DNA from: Methyloprofundus sedimenti
Lineage (GTDB): Bacteria > Pseudomonadota > Gammaproteobacteria > Methylococcales > Methylomonadaceae
Assembly: GCF_002072955.1 (NCBI RefSeq)
Contig: NZ_LPUF01000001.1
Location: 2,254,896-2,318,895 of the forward strand
Direction: 5' to 3'
Length of the DNA stretch: 64,000 bases
Shown here in pieces: positions 1-9,129 of the stretch; within the stretch, counting starts at the first letter, position 1, and each line of letters opens with the position of its first letter. The notes under the pieces were generated by a model. That model saw only the letters and a program-made list of their open reading frames with translations, was not told where the DNA came from and made no database searches. Position numbers and translations under genes: made by a program.

Positions 1-3000
1 GTTCAATAATGTCGATGAAGCTAATCCGCCAATAATAATTGCTGCCATAGGCCCCATAATTTCTAATCCCGGGTTATTACTGTTAAATGCAATAGGGGCC
101 ATAGCCAGCGCAGTCACTAATGCCGTCATTAATATAGAGGGTAAACGCTCTTGTGCGCCTTTTAACGCGGTTGTTAAATTCCACGGCAAACCATCCTGTT
201 CAACCAGGTGCTGGTAATGCGATAGCAGCATAATGCTGTTGCGTACAGTAATACCAAATAAGGTAATAAAACCAATAATAGAGCCTATGGATAAAGTACT
301 ATCCATCAAAATAACAGCAATCATTCCGCCTATGAGCGAGAAGGGAATATTGAGCATGGTAATCCAGACATGACGCAGGTTCTGGATAGCAATATAAATA
401 AAAATAAGCACACCTATACCTGCGAGCAGGGCATGTAATATCAGGTCTTTTTTGGCTTGCGCCTGTTCAACGGCTGCTCCGGTAAATTCTACATAGATAT
501 TATTTTCGAAGGCAATATTTTCGTTGACTCGGGTTCTGAGTTCTTGCATAAATGCGGCCATATCATGTCCAGTCACATTACAGGTAATGCTTTGTCGCCT
601 TTGAGCATTTTGATGCAAAATATTGTAACGTCCTTCATTATGTTTAATATCGACTAATTGATTTAAATTTATCAGTTTTCCGGATAATGTTCTTATAGGC
701 AGTTCGCCTATTAATTCAGGTTGATGGCGTAACTGCGGGTCTAAAGTGACGCTAATATTGTAACTGCGATTACCTTGCAGGTGTTTGCCAACCACATATC
801 CAGCATAAGCGGCCTGGACTGTCTGCAACACTTGTGTTGTCTGTACACCCCAGAATTTGAGTTTTTCCTGATTTAACTGAATTTGTATAAACGGTGTGCC
901 AGGAGGTGAGCGCAGTTGTATTTCAGTTGCTCCTGGGATTTCCTGCATCAGGCTTGCTATTTGCTGTGCTTTTATATCCAGCAGGTTTAAATCATTACCA
1001 TAAATATTCACCACGACAGGTGATGTATAGCCAGAAATGGTTTCATCAACACGCTCGATTAAAAAAGTATTGGCCTCATATAACAGGCCAGGAAATTCAG
1101 CCAGAATATCACGTAGTTGTTGTAAAACTGCCTCTTGCTCAGCGCCGGAGAGTGGTTTAAGACGTACTTCATATTCGCTGTAATGGCTGCCGTAGGTATC
1201 AGCGCCTCGTTCTGCACGTCCTGCCCATTGTGAAACAGATTCAATCTGGGGGATTTTGTTGAATTGCCCGGTTATTTGTATGCCCTGACGTATTGATTCC
1301 TGTAGTGACGTTCCCGGTATACTGGTGGTATGAACTATGTAATGACCTTCGCGTAACTCAGGCAGGAATTTATGTCCTAGTGTCGTAAAGCGCATAACTG
1401 TTAATAATGAAATTATCAGACAGACAATGATAATCAGTTTGAAATGTGTAGATATTGTTTTTAACAAACGGCTATAAATCGGGTTTAGATAGGCAATCAC
1501 AGGCGGAATGGCAGTGAGTCGAAGATCTTTGCTTAATAAAACATAACACAGCGCAGGCGTTAATGTTAAAGCAACCAGTAGTGACATTAAGATTGCCAGA
1601 ATATAGGAGTATCCCAGAGGAGCAAATAATCGACCGGCAACACCGTCTAAAGTTAATAGCGGGACAAACACCAGAGCAACAATAAAACTGGCATAAACCA
1701 CAGAACTGCGCACTTCCATCGATGCATCATAAACTATTTTATGGCTAGGCTTTGGGCTTGCTGATAAGCGATTTTCACGTAAACGGCGGAAAATATTTTC
1801 GGTATCAATAATCGCATCATCAACGACTTCTCCTAGCGCAATCGCCAGGCCGCCAAGGACCATAATATTTAGATTTATTTCCAGTTCGAGCAAGACTAGT
1901 ACCGCACTGATTAACGACAAAGGAATGGCAATAGCGGAAATAAAGGCGGTGCGTAAATTATATAAAAACAGATATAAAATGATGACTACAAACAACCCCC
2001 CTAAAAGTAAATGGCTGGCCAGGTTGCTGACCGAGGTTTTAATATAATCAGCGGGTTTGAATAAGTGTGCGTTGAAATCTATTTGCTGTTCTGCAAACAG
2101 GGGATCAAATTCTTTTAAAGCCTGCTCTACTGCATTGGATACCGTCAGCGTATTGGCATCAAATTGCCCAATCACCATCATCACAATACCGCGCTTTCCC
2201 ATAACCTGAGCTGCACCAATGGATGGCTCTGCCGCGTATTGAATACTGGCTATCTCACCTAATAGTAGTGTGCTTTTGTTATCGTATTTTATAATGCTCT
2301 GGCGCAGTTGCTCAGGCGTTGTCCCCAATCCAGCGACTTGCAGAGTAAAGCGCTGGTTGTTGCTTTCTATAAAGCCGCTGCCTTGTATTTTTCCGTTTTG
2401 TGCAGCAGCTGTAATGACTTCTGTCAATGAAATATTATGGCGCTGTAGCTTAAGCGGATCGAGCTGGATTTGTATTTGTCTGATATCGCCGCCAAAAATA
2501 TTAACATCGGCTACACCATGCACTGATAATAAACGCGGTACCAGTATCGTATCGACTAAATCACGTAATTGCATCAGGTCTTTGTGCACAGAACTGAGTC
2601 CAATCGTTAACACTGTCGCTGATGATGAGGTTAATGGCACAGGAATCGGAGCATGCACACCCTCCGGTAGCTGCGTAGTTACAGTAGAGAGACGTTCAGT
2701 AACTAATTGACGATTTCGATAAATATCACTATCTTCAGCAAATATTGCTGTGATTATGGATAGACCTTGAATAGATTCGGAGCGTGTCGATTGTAAACCC
2801 ATTAAACCGCTAAGGGATAATTCAATAGGTTGAGTCACTAATACTTCAACTTGCTCGGCAGAAAAGCCAGGCGACTCTGTTTGAATAATGATTTGTTTCG
2901 GTGAAAATTCGGGGAATACATCTAGCCCGGCATTGATAAAGCGATAGCTACCGTAGATTAATATTAATAAAGCTATGGCGATAACAACGCCATAGAAACG

Positions 3001-3030
3001 TATGGAAAATCTGACTAAATGTGCAAGCAT
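1..3030 (-). CDS. Heavy-metal efflux RND permease (CusA/CzcA type), 3' end cut by window edge
   Basis: Inner-membrane proton-driven RND pump subunit that exports metal cations through a tripartite complex. The frame was read by eye from the minus-strand ATG at 3028-3030 and is still open at base 1, giving 1010 codons against about 1040 usual. The start reads MLAHLVRFSIRFYGVVIA, a typical first membrane helix. An acid-rich TM4 motif, VVDDAIIDTENIFRRL, places the paired Asp at residues 404-405, the position of the proton-relay Asp in CusA. The last residues read GGLASSTLLN, the usual segment just before the final helix, so only about 30 residues are missing. It lies 68 bases after the adaptor gene and is probably co-transcribed with it. 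The exact metal cannot be told. Confidence 0.9.
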   Translation of the reverse strand, partial: MLAHLVRFSIRFYGVVIAIALLILIYGSYRFINAGLDVFPEFSPKQIIIQTESPGFSAEQVEVLVTQPIELSLSGLMGLQSTRSESIQGLSIITAIFAEDSDIYRNRQLVTERLSTVTTQLPEGVHAPIPVPLTSSSATVLTIGLSSVHKDLMQLRDLVDTILVPRLLSVHGVADVNIFGGDIRQIQIQLDPLKLQRHNISLTEVITAAAQNGKIQGSGFIESNNQRFTLQVAGLGTTPEQLRQSIIKYDNKSTLLLGEIASIQYAAEPSIGAAQVMGKRGIVMMVIGQFDANTLTVSNAVEQALKEFDPLFAEQQIDFNAHLFKPADYIKTSVSNLASHLLLGGLFVVIILYLFLYNLRTAFISAIAIPLSLISAVLVLLELEINLNIMVLGGLAIALGEVVDDAIIDTENIFRRLRENRLSASPKPSHKIVYDASMEVRSSVVYASFIVALVFVPLLTLDGVAGRLFAPLGYSYILAILMSLLVALTLTPALCYVLLSKDLRLTAIPPVIAYLNPIYSRLLKTISTHFKLIIIVCLIISLLTVMRFTTLGHKFLPELREGHYIVHTTSIPGTSLQESIRQGIQITGQFNKIPQIESVSQWAGRAERGADTYGSHYSEYEVRLKPLSGAEQEAVLQQLRDILAEFPGLLYEANTFLIERVDETISGYTSPVVVNIYGNDLNLLDIKAQQIASLMQEIPGATEIQLRSPPGTPFIQIQLNQEKLKFWGVQTTQVLQTVQAAYAGYVVGKHLQGNRSYNISVTLDPQLRHQPELIGELPIRTLSGKLINLNQLVDIKHNEGRYNILHQNAQRRQSITCNVTGHDMAAFMQELRTRVNENIAFENNIYVEFTGAAVEQAQAKKDLILHALLAGIGVLIFIYIAIQNLRHVWITMLNIPFSLIGGMIAVILMDSTLSIGSIIGFITLFGITVRNSIMLLSHYQHLVEQDGLPWNLTTALKGAQERLPSILMTALVTALAMAPIAFNSNNPGLEIMGPMAAIIIGGLASSTLLN

Positions 3031-3098
3031 AGTAAAATCAGGAAATTAGCAATGATGTAGGATACGCACTGTGTACCTTACTTTGTAAGGGCAAGATA

Positions 3099-4115
3099 TT
3101 AATCGTCATCATCTTCTGCAGGAATCTGGTTGCGGAATTCTTCTGATAAAAGCATTTGTGCTCCTATGCTTACGAGCTTGTCACCATGCTGTAATTCATT
3201 TTGGATAAAATAGGCATCACTGTGGACAAGTTTTTTCTGGGTGATTTTAACGCGTTTAAACTGTTCATCATCAACTTGCAGATAAACAAAAGCCTGGCCT
3301 AAATGCCATACTAATGCCGATGCAGGAATGATTATCCCGGTTAATTTTTCTTCATTTATGGGTAACCAGGCAGTAACACGCTGATGATAGTGCTGTACAA
3401 CCTGGTCACTCAAGTAGAAAAATGGCGTGCCGGCCTGTTGCTGCTGCTGAGTGTTTTCAAAAATGGGTGCATCAGCTATGAAACTGGCTGATTGCGCTTT
3501 TTCGCGCAACCCAAAGGGCTGTATAAAAATTGTTTTGCCGGGCACCGATATCTGGGGGGGTAGATAAATTAGATACAGCGATCTTTTCAGAGTGCTTAAC
3601 ATATTGTCTGACGGGGGGGCATCATTTAAAAACCAGCTACTTAGAATTTCCCCCCATTTTGCTTGTGCAAATAACTGGATAGTATTTGCTTGTTGTTCAG
3701 CCGTATTAAACAGTGCCTGATCAATTTTTAGCTGAACTTGTTGGTCACGTAATTTAAGTGTGGAAACTGCCTGATCACGTTGCAAACTTTGTAAACGCTG
3801 GACGTTTCTCTGGCTTTGTTGCATTTTTATATATGCTGTTTCTTGTTGCACTTTAGCGAGTAAATAGTCTTTACGAACATTGATTAAAGGGCTTAGGTCT
3901 ACATGAATAGCAAACGTTTCAATTTCTGGGCTAAATTGACTGTTGCGTAACTCCAGGGTTTTTATACCAGTTGCCTGTTGCGTTGTCTGATCGATAAAGA
4001 CGCTAAAATCAGCAGGATTAATGGCGTGATTATTATCGACTTCTGCGTAACTTTTTGGCCCAGCCAGAGCAAGTAGCAGGAAAAAAATGCTAATTATCGG
4101 CAATGATTTAAACAT
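3099..4115 (-). CDS. Periplasmic adaptor (membrane-fusion) subunit of the RND metal efflux pump
   Basis: CzcB/CusB-like adaptor linking the inner-membrane RND permease to an outer-membrane channel. It is 338 aa, with an N-terminal signal-like segment (about residues 1-24, ending SYA). A Gln/Leu-rich alpha-hairpin runs over about residues 70-145, followed by beta-barrel segments. Near the C-terminus, ALVWHLGQAFVYLQVDDEQF resembles the adaptor barrel motif found after the lipoyl half. The acidic tail EDDDD may bind metal, which is inference. It is the first gene of a minus-strand pair with the permease; no outer-membrane partner is adjacent, since gcvH diverges upstream. It is somewhat shorter than the usual 380-420 aa family members. 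Confidence 0.85.
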   Translation of the reverse strand: MFKSLPIISIFFLLLALAGPKSYAEVDNNHAINPADFSVFIDQTTQQATGIKTLELRNSQFSPEIETFAIHVDLSPLINVRKDYLLAKVQQETAYIKMQQSQRNVQRLQSLQRDQAVSTLKLRDQQVQLKIDQALFNTAEQQANTIQLFAQAKWGEILSSWFLNDAPPSDNMLSTLKRSLYLIYLPPQISVPGKTIFIQPFGLREKAQSASFIADAPIFENTQQQQQAGTPFFYLSDQVVQHYHQRVTAWLPINEEKLTGIIIPASALVWHLGQAFVYLQVDDEQFKRVKITQKKLVHSDAYFIQNELQHGDKLVSIGAQMLLSEEFRNQIPAEDDDD

Positions 4116-4255
4116 GATGGTATGACAATATTAAGCTTATTACGATAAATGTAATTTATTATAAGGTATTCGGTTGAATAGTAGCGGTTAATAAGATAAT
4201 TTAGGATAAAATATGCATATCCATAATAATTAAAAATAACACAGGTGATACCGGA

Positions 4256-4636
4256 ATGAGCCAAAATCTTGAAGAGTTAAAGTATGCAGTTACGCATGAG
4301 TGGGCCAAGTTAGAAGACGATAATATTATTAAAGTTGGCATTACTGATTTCGCGCAGGAACAATTAGGCGATCTAGTCTATATAGAGTTACCCGAAGTAG
4401 GTCGTCAATTGGCTGCTGATGAACAATGTGCCGTAGTGGAGTCGGTTAAAACAGCATCAGACTTGTTTTGTCCTGTCGCTGGTGAAGTTATTGCTATTAA
4501 TGAAAGTTTAACTGATGCTCCAGAACAGGTGAATGAGGATGCATTTAATACCTGGTTATTTAGTTTACGCATAAAAAGTATTGATGATCTGGATAGATTA
4601 TTAGATGCAGAGGGTTATGAACAAGTAATTTCCTAA
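4256..4636 (+). CDS. gcvH: Glycine cleavage system H protein
   Basis: Lipoyl carrier that shuttles the aminomethyl group between the P, T and L proteins of the glycine cleavage complex in the cytoplasm. It has 126 aa, the normal family length. The lipoylation motif ESVKTASD is present with the modified lysine at residue 65, and the start segment (YAVTHEWAKLEDDNIIKVGITDFAQ) is characteristic. The gene stands alone: gcvT and gcvP are not in the window. It diverges from the metal-efflux operon, with about 140 bases of AT-rich DNA between them for both promoters. Confidence 0.96.
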   Translation: MSQNLEELKYAVTHEWAKLEDDNIIKVGITDFAQEQLGDLVYIELPEVGRQLAADEQCAVVESVKTASDLFCPVAGEVIAINESLTDAPEQVNEDAFNTWLFSLRIKSIDDLDRLLDAEGYEQVIS

Positions 4637-4682
4637 GCCTTGGTATTTATCTGCATAAATATCAGCAGTTTAAAGACTGTAG

Positions 4683-4723
4683 AAACTATCCACAAAATCT
4701 GTGCATAACTCTGTGGATAGTTT
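4683..4723. promoter_or_regulatory. Perfect 12-bp inverted repeat built from DnaA-box-like nonamers
   Basis: AAACTATCCACA at 4683-4694 is exactly repeated as its reverse complement at 4712-4723 with a 17-base spacer. Each arm contains CTATCCACA (one mismatch to the DnaA box TTATNCACA). The spacer holds a third box, TGTGCATAA at 4700-4708, a full match to the consensus on the minus strand. AT-rich DNA follows. It could bind DnaA, or act as a hairpin between gcvH and dgkA; there is no T-run to make it a normal terminator. Confidence 0.45.
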
Positions 4724-4875
4724 GCAACAAACGATGTTAAAGGACTGTAATAATTACAGTTTTGTTAAATTGACTAATTAATATACATTCATATAAATCA
4801 ATAACCTATGGCGATCAGGTCTTTGTGTTAGCAGAAAATATTACTATAATTTTACTTGACAGGAGTTTGTGGAAA

Positions 4876-5235
4876 ATGGCTGGACAAAATGCAAAAGGTT
4901 TAAAACGTATTGTGAATGCGTTCTTTTTTTCAATCGCTGGATTTAAAGCGACCTGGAAACATGAAGAAGCCTTTAGGCAAGAAGTGCTATTACTAATGGT
5001 AGCAGCCCCTCTGGCGCTTTGGATTACAGAAAATAATATAGAACAGGTTTTACTTATTGGTAGTGTCGTCGGTGTGCTATTAGTTGAACTATTAAATTCT
5101 GCTGTAGAAGCTGCGATTGATAGGATAGGCTTCGAGCATCATGAACTTTCAGGTAGAGCAAAAGATATCGGTTCAGCAGCGGTTATGTTATCGTTAACGT
5201 TGGCCGCTTTGACATGGGCGCTAATTTTAATTTAA
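4876..5235 (+). CDS. dgkA: Diacylglycerol kinase
   Basis: Small trimeric inner-membrane enzyme that phosphorylates diacylglycerol to phosphatidic acid, recycling lipid from periplasmic glucan synthesis. Starting at the ATG at 4876, about 10 bases after an AGGAG, gives 119 aa, matching the E. coli enzyme. An upstream in-frame GTG at 4825 would add 17 residues that do not look like the family. The signature ELLNSAVEAAIDRIG followed by HELSGRAKDIGSAAV holds the catalytic Glu and membrane-interface residues. Three hydrophobic helices are visible. It ends 13 bases before the PfkB kinase gene, so co-transcription is likely. Confidence 0.95.
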   Translation: MAGQNAKGLKRIVNAFFFSIAGFKATWKHEEAFRQEVLLLMVAAPLALWITENNIEQVLLIGSVVGVLLVELLNSAVEAAIDRIGFEHHELSGRAKDIGSAAVMLSLTLAALTWALILI

Positions 5236-5248
5236 TCGGAAATAATAT

Positions 5249-6181
5249 ATGAGTGCATTGGTTTGCGGGTCTATGGCCTACGATACAATTATGGTTTTTC
5301 ATGATAAGTTTAAAAACCATATTCTTCCAGAAAAAGTACATATGTTGAATGTATCTTTTTTAGTGCCGGCGATTCGCAGAGAGTTTGGTGGTTGCGCTGG
5401 TAATATTGCGTATAACTTAAAATTATTGGGCGAGAAACCCAAGATCATGGCGACGGTAGGTCATGATTTTGAACCCTATGCGCAGTGGTTGAGTCAATGC
5501 AAAATAACGCGTGAGTATATTACAAAGCTAGACGACCATTATACAGGGCAGGCTTATATCACCACTGATGAAGATGATAATCAGATTACTGCATTCCATC
5601 CAGGTGCGATGAATGATTCTCACCTTAACTCGGTACCTCAGGATGCAGGTATAGAAATCGGCATTGTTTCTCCTGATGGAAAGTTAGGTATGCAACAGCA
5701 CGCACAAGAATTTGTTGATGCTGGAATACCCTTTATTTTTGACCCTGGCCAGGGTATGCCTATGTTCAGTGGCGAGGAGTTACTAGATTTGCTAGGTTTG
5801 GCAACCTGGGCAACATTCAATGACTATGAGTCTGAATTAATGCAGGATCGTACCGGCTTAACATTAGAGCAAATTGCCGAGCAAGTTGACGCTCTCGTTA
5901 TTACTTTAGGTGGTAAAGGCTCTAAAATTTACACTCAGGGAGAATGTATAAACATACCTTCAGCAAAGGCTAAACAGTTAAGTGATCCTACAGGGTGCGG
6001 TGATGCTTATCGTGCCGGTCTGTTATTTGGTCTCATGAATGAATATGACTGGCCAACAACTGGGCGTATTGCCTCTTTAATGGGCTCAATTAAAATTGAG
6101 CATCATGGTACGCAGAACCATCATTTTACGATGGAGCAATTTAAAGCACGCTATCAACATAGTTTTGGTGAATCATTCTAG
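5249..6181 (+). CDS. PfkB-family carbohydrate/nucleoside kinase
   Basis: Cytoplasmic ribokinase-fold kinase of 310 aa. The N-terminal PfkB signature is seen in the Gly-rich FGGCAGNIAYNLKLLG near residues 46-61, which contributes to the sugar site. The C-terminal signature DPTGCGDAYRAGLLFGL near residues 249-265 carries the catalytic Asp and the anion hole. The overall pattern looks closest to adenosine-kinase-like bacterial members, but the substrate cannot be fixed from sequence. The gene follows dgkA by 13 bases. Confidence 0.85.
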   Translation: MSALVCGSMAYDTIMVFHDKFKNHILPEKVHMLNVSFLVPAIRREFGGCAGNIAYNLKLLGEKPKIMATVGHDFEPYAQWLSQCKITREYITKLDDHYTGQAYITTDEDDNQITAFHPGAMNDSHLNSVPQDAGIEIGIVSPDGKLGMQQHAQEFVDAGIPFIFDPGQGMPMFSGEELLDLLGLATWATFNDYESELMQDRTGLTLEQIAEQVDALVITLGGKGSKIYTQGECINIPSAKAKQLSDPTGCGDAYRAGLLFGLMNEYDWPTTGRIASLMGSIKIEHHGTQNHHFTMEQFKARYQHSFGESF

Positions 6182-6236
6182 ATTGTTTTTTTTATGCTGC
6201 AGAGGAAATACAATCTGTGATGATTAGGGTCACGGA

Positions 6237-6279
6237 TTGCTGGTTGTATAAATTCCTGCGGAAGTCATACAACCAGCAA
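6237..6279 (+). promoter_or_regulatory. 13-bp perfect hairpin in the leader of the HupE-like gene
   Basis: TTGCTGGTTGTAT (6237-6249) pairs without mismatch with ATACAACCAGCAA (6267-6279) across a 17-base loop, ending 16 bases before the ATG at 6296. Part of the loop (TTCCTGC) can also pair with GCAGAGGAA near 6199-6207, so two mutually exclusive folds are possible. No T-run follows, and no clear ribosome binding site precedes the ATG. It could be an attenuator-like leader or a protein-binding palindrome; it does not show the conserved core of a cobalamin riboswitch. Confidence 0.4.
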
Positions 6280-6295
6280 ACCAAAATAAATAGTC

Positions 6296-7018
6296 ATGTT
6301 GAATAACTGTACAACAAAATACCTTATTTCCTTAAAATTTTCTACTTCGCTCTCAGTCGCCGCGTTAACTCTTTTGTGTATTTCCGCAGCCGTAGCTCAT
6401 GGTGTCGATGCTAATACTCAGCAATTTCTACAGGCCAATCATGGTACTGCTATTGGACCATTTCTATATATTGGTGCCAAGCATATGCTCACCGGCTATG
6501 ACCATTTATTATTTCTCCTCGGGGTTATTTTCTTTTTATTTCGTACCCGGGATATATTAATTTATGTCAGCCTGTTTACCTTAGGCCATAGTTTGACACT
6601 GTTTTTTGGTGTGCTGGAAAATATTTCCGTTAATGCTTATTTAGTTGACGCTATTATTGGATTGTCAGTGGTTTATAAGGGCTTTGATAATCTGGGTGGT
6701 TTTCAGCGATTATTTGCTCGCCAACCAAATACTAAAGTAGCTGTGCTGATTTTTGGTTTATTTCATGGCATGGGTTTAGCCACAAAGTTACAGGATTTTG
6801 ATTTGCCAGAACATGATCTGTGGAAGAATTTACTGGCATTTAATCTGGGTGTTGAGATCGGTCAGTTTGTAGCTTTATTATTTATGTTAATACTGTTAAA
6901 TCTCTGGCGGCGTTTTGATAGTTATTTTAGTTTTGCTGTGGTCACTAATACTTTGTTAATGGCTGCGGGTCTGGTTTTATTCGGCTATCAAATGACTGGC
7001 TATGTACTTAACGTGTAA
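6296..7018 (+). CDS. HupE/UreJ-family membrane protein
   Basis: Integral inner-membrane protein of 240 aa resembling HupE/UreJ proteins, some of which carry nickel or cobalt; the function of this subgroup is not established. After a cleavable signal-like segment ending near AVAHG (residue 36), the motif KHMLTGYDHLLFLLGVIFF supplies the His and Asp residues typical of the family. FTLGHSLTL and LFHGMGLA add conserved His. Six or seven hydrophobic helices are visible. The downstream gene starts five bases later, so the pair forms one unit. Confidence 0.8.
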   Translation: MLNNCTTKYLISLKFSTSLSVAALTLLCISAAVAHGVDANTQQFLQANHGTAIGPFLYIGAKHMLTGYDHLLFLLGVIFFLFRTRDILIYVSLFTLGHSLTLFFGVLENISVNAYLVDAIIGLSVVYKGFDNLGGFQRLFARQPNTKVAVLIFGLFHGMGLATKLQDFDLPEHDLWKNLLAFNLGVEIGQFVALLFMLILLNLWRRFDSYFSFAVVTNTLLMAAGLVLFGYQMTGYVLNV

Positions 7019-7023
7019 TACTT

Positions 7024-7569
7024 ATGAATGAAGTAAATATCCCTGTACAATCCTTGAAAACCTTAATCATTAGTATGATTAGTGCGGTTATTCTGGCATT
7101 TTGTATTTTAATAGTTTTTATTGGTCCGGCTGAATATGGCATTGATCCAACTGGCTTAGGAAAGAAACTGGGGTTAACTGTATTAGCAAAACCATTTTCA
7201 GAAAGTGTGAAAAAAGTAATGTCCTGCCCCTCAGGGGAGCAAGCAGCTGACTGGCAAGACATTGTGCAAATTACCATACCTGCAAAATCAGACCTGGAAT
7301 ATAAATTTTATTTGCAAAAGGATGCTTATATAAGGTACGCATGGAACAGTGATGGCGATGCAGTGTATTTTGATTTTCATGGAGAGCCAGCGGGGGATAA
7401 AACGGGATATTTTAAAAGTTATCGTGAAACGACTGCGAACGCATCCGAGGGAGATTTAATGGCACCCTTTACCGGAACGCATGGATGGTACTGGAAAAAT
7501 GATACCAACAAAGCTATTCATGTCATTTTAAAAACTAAAGGCCAGTATAAAATTAAGGGTTTGATTTAG
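7024..7569 (+). CDS. Single-pass membrane anchor protein, partner of the HupE-like protein
   Basis: 181-aa protein with one strong hydrophobic helix at about residues 15-38, flanked by a short cytoplasmic N-terminus and a soluble, probably periplasmic, C-terminal domain of about 140 residues. The soluble part contains the aromatic/His-rich stretches YFDFHGEPAGDKTGYF and FTGTHGWYWKN. I recognise it as the type of protein commonly encoded directly after HupE-like genes in aquatic proteobacteria; its biochemical role is unknown to me. The five-base gap to the HupE-like gene supports a joint function. Confidence 0.65.
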   Translation: MNEVNIPVQSLKTLIISMISAVILAFCILIVFIGPAEYGIDPTGLGKKLGLTVLAKPFSESVKKVMSCPSGEQAADWQDIVQITIPAKSDLEYKFYLQKDAYIRYAWNSDGDAVYFDFHGEPAGDKTGYFKSYRETTANASEGDLMAPFTGTHGWYWKNDTNKAIHVILKTKGQYKIKGLI

Positions 7570-7872
7570 TTATACTTCACGCGGCCACATATGCGGCTTT
7601 CTAGCGGCCGATTTTAGCCGATAGCCGCGTTTCTGAAATAGTTGCGGAGCTTGCTATGCGCCTGTTTCAGAGCCTTGCTCTCGACTAAATTCGACTCGAT
7701 ATAAAATCCGCATCCGTGACCGCGCGAAGCATAATGCGGAGCAGACTTTAGCAGTTTTCCCGTTATTAATAGATAGGTGGGCTAAAGCCTACGCCCCGTT
7801 TTTATGTTAAAATCGGTTTTTTTCACATAATTCATATTGTGAATTGACCAAATACAGTTATAGAGAGGAGCA
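7570..7872. other. Intergenic region with several imperfect palindromes
   Basis: About 300 bases without a convincing gene. Palindromic segments include GCGGC/GCCGC pairs near 7592-7630, CTGAAA/TTTCAG near 7634-7671, CCGCAT/ATGCGG near 7708-7740, and GTGGGC-TAAA-GCCTAC near 7782-7797 followed by CCCCGTTTTT. The last could terminate transcription from the HupE pair. The block is by eye more GC-rich than its flanks and resembles dispersed intergenic repeat DNA. A promoter for yebC probably lies at its right end. Confidence 0.4.
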
Positions 7873-8625
7873 ATGGCAGGACATAGTAAGTGGGCCAATA
7901 TTAAACACCGTAAAGCAGGTCAGGATGCAAAGCGGGGGAAATTATTTACAAAAGTTATTCGTGAAATTTCTGTCGCAGCAAAAACTGGTGGTGCTGATCC
8001 GGCTAGTAATCCTAGCTTACGGACTGCGATTGATAAGGCTCTGGGCGCTAATATGAAGCGTGATACCATTGATAATACCATTAAAAAAGCAACGGGTGCT
8101 ATGGATGGTGTTAATTATGAAGAAGTGCGTTATGAAGGCTATGGGCCCGGTGGGATTGCAGTAATTGTCGATTGTTTAACTGATAACCGTAACCGTACCG
8201 TTGGTGAAGTACGGCATGCTTTTTCTAAAGCGGGGGGGAATCTCGGTACGGATGGTTCCGTTGCCTATATGTTTAATAAAGTTGGCATTTTAAGCTATAC
8301 GAGTGATGTTGATGAAGATGTACTGATGGAAGCCGCTTTAGAGGCCGGTGCTGAAGATGTAATCAGTAACGATGACGGCTCAGTTGATGTCATGACGGCA
8401 TGGGAAGAGTTTTTAAATGTTAAGGAAGAGATGATTCCATTAGATTTCGAACCAGCGGGTGGAGAAGTCACCATGCAAGCAGATATTTTGAACGAACTCG
8501 ATGTCAATGATGCAGAAAAAATATTGCGACTAGTAGATGCCCTGGAAGATCTGGATGATGTACAAAACGTCTATACTAATGCAGATATCAGTGATGAAGT
8601 GATGGCTCAACTGGAAGATGAATAG
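7873..8625 (+). CDS. yebC: YebC/PmpR-family DNA-binding / translation factor
   Basis: Cytoplasmic protein of 250 aa, the family's full length. The N-terminus [23 protein letters not shown] is nearly invariant in the family. Members have been described both as DNA-binding regulators and as factors that relieve ribosome stalling (TACO1-like). The acidic C-terminus ([18 protein letters not shown]) is also typical. A strong ribosome site (GAGAGGAG) lies six bases before the ATG at 7873. It is first in the classic order yebC-ruvC-ruvA and ends only three bases before ruvC. Confidence 0.95.
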   Translation: MAGHSKWANIKHRKAGQDAKRGKLFTKVIREISVAAKTGGADPASNPSLRTAIDKALGANMKRDTIDNTIKKATGAMDGVNYEEVRYEGYGPGGIAVIVDCLTDNRNRTVGEVRHAFSKAGGNLGTDGSVAYMFNKVGILSYTSDVDEDVLMEAALEAGAEDVISNDDGSVDVMTAWEEFLNVKEEMIPLDFEPAGGEVTMQADILNELDVNDAEKILRLVDALEDLDDVQNVYTNADISDEVMAQLEDE

Positions 8626-8628
8626 AAA

Positions 8629-9129
8629 GTGGCCAGAATTTTAGGGATAGACCCGGGTTCACGCCTGACTGGATTTGGTATTATTGACGAAACAGCCACT
8701 GGCTATAAGTATGTAGCCAGTGGCTGTTTGCGTATTAAAGGTGATAAATTCCCGGTGCGCTTAAAGCAGATTTTTGCAGGTATCAGCGATATTGTTGAAG
8801 AATATCAACCCACTGAAATGGCTATAGAACAAGTATTTATGCATAAAAATGCAGATTCTGCATTGAAATTAGGTCAGGCGCGAGGAGCTGCAATTTGTGC
8901 AGTACAATTATTTGATATCCCCGTGTTTGAATATGCTGCCCGTCAGGTGAAACAGGCGGTGGTTGGTAATGGTTCAGCTGACAAATTACAGGTACAACAA
9001 ATGGTGAGAATTTTGCTTGGCTTAAGCGGTGAGTTACAGATAGATGCCAGTGATGCTCTGGGAATCAGTTTATGTCATTCTAATTTTCAGCAAACGCAAA
9101 GACGTTTATCACGAGTTGTGATTTCATGA
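8629..9129 (+). CDS. ruvC: Holliday junction resolvase RuvC
   Basis: Endonuclease that cuts Holliday junctions moved by RuvAB during recombinational repair. The GTG start gives 166 aa (usual about 173). The acidic metal-binding residues are in place: Asp8 in LGIDPGS, Glu67 in AIEQVF, and the pair Asp139/Asp142 in IDASDAL. The segment KNADSALKLGQARG is diagnostic. The stop overlaps the ruvA start by four bases (ATGA), indicating coupled translation. Confidence 0.96.
   Translation: MARILGIDPGSRLTGFGIIDETATGYKYVASGCLRIKGDKFPVRLKQIFAGISDIVEEYQPTEMAIEQVFMHKNADSALKLGQARGAAICAVQLFDIPVFEYAARQVKQAVVGNGSADKLQVQQMVRILLGLSGELQIDASDALGISLCHSNFQQTQRRLSRVVIS

Noticed and set aside
457-2710. Plus-strand open frames (for example 894-1160 and 2270-2710)
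   Set aside because: They lie antisense within the RND permease, which reads as one long conserved frame; no protein features of their own.
4637-4824. Chromosomal replication origin
   Set aside because: Three DnaA-box-like sites are too few and the neighbouring genes are not typical of an origin; kept only as a finding.
6181-6295. Cobalamin riboswitch before the HupE-like gene
   Set aside because: Pairing is present, but I do not see the conserved B12-box core, so only a generic regulatory hairpin is reported.
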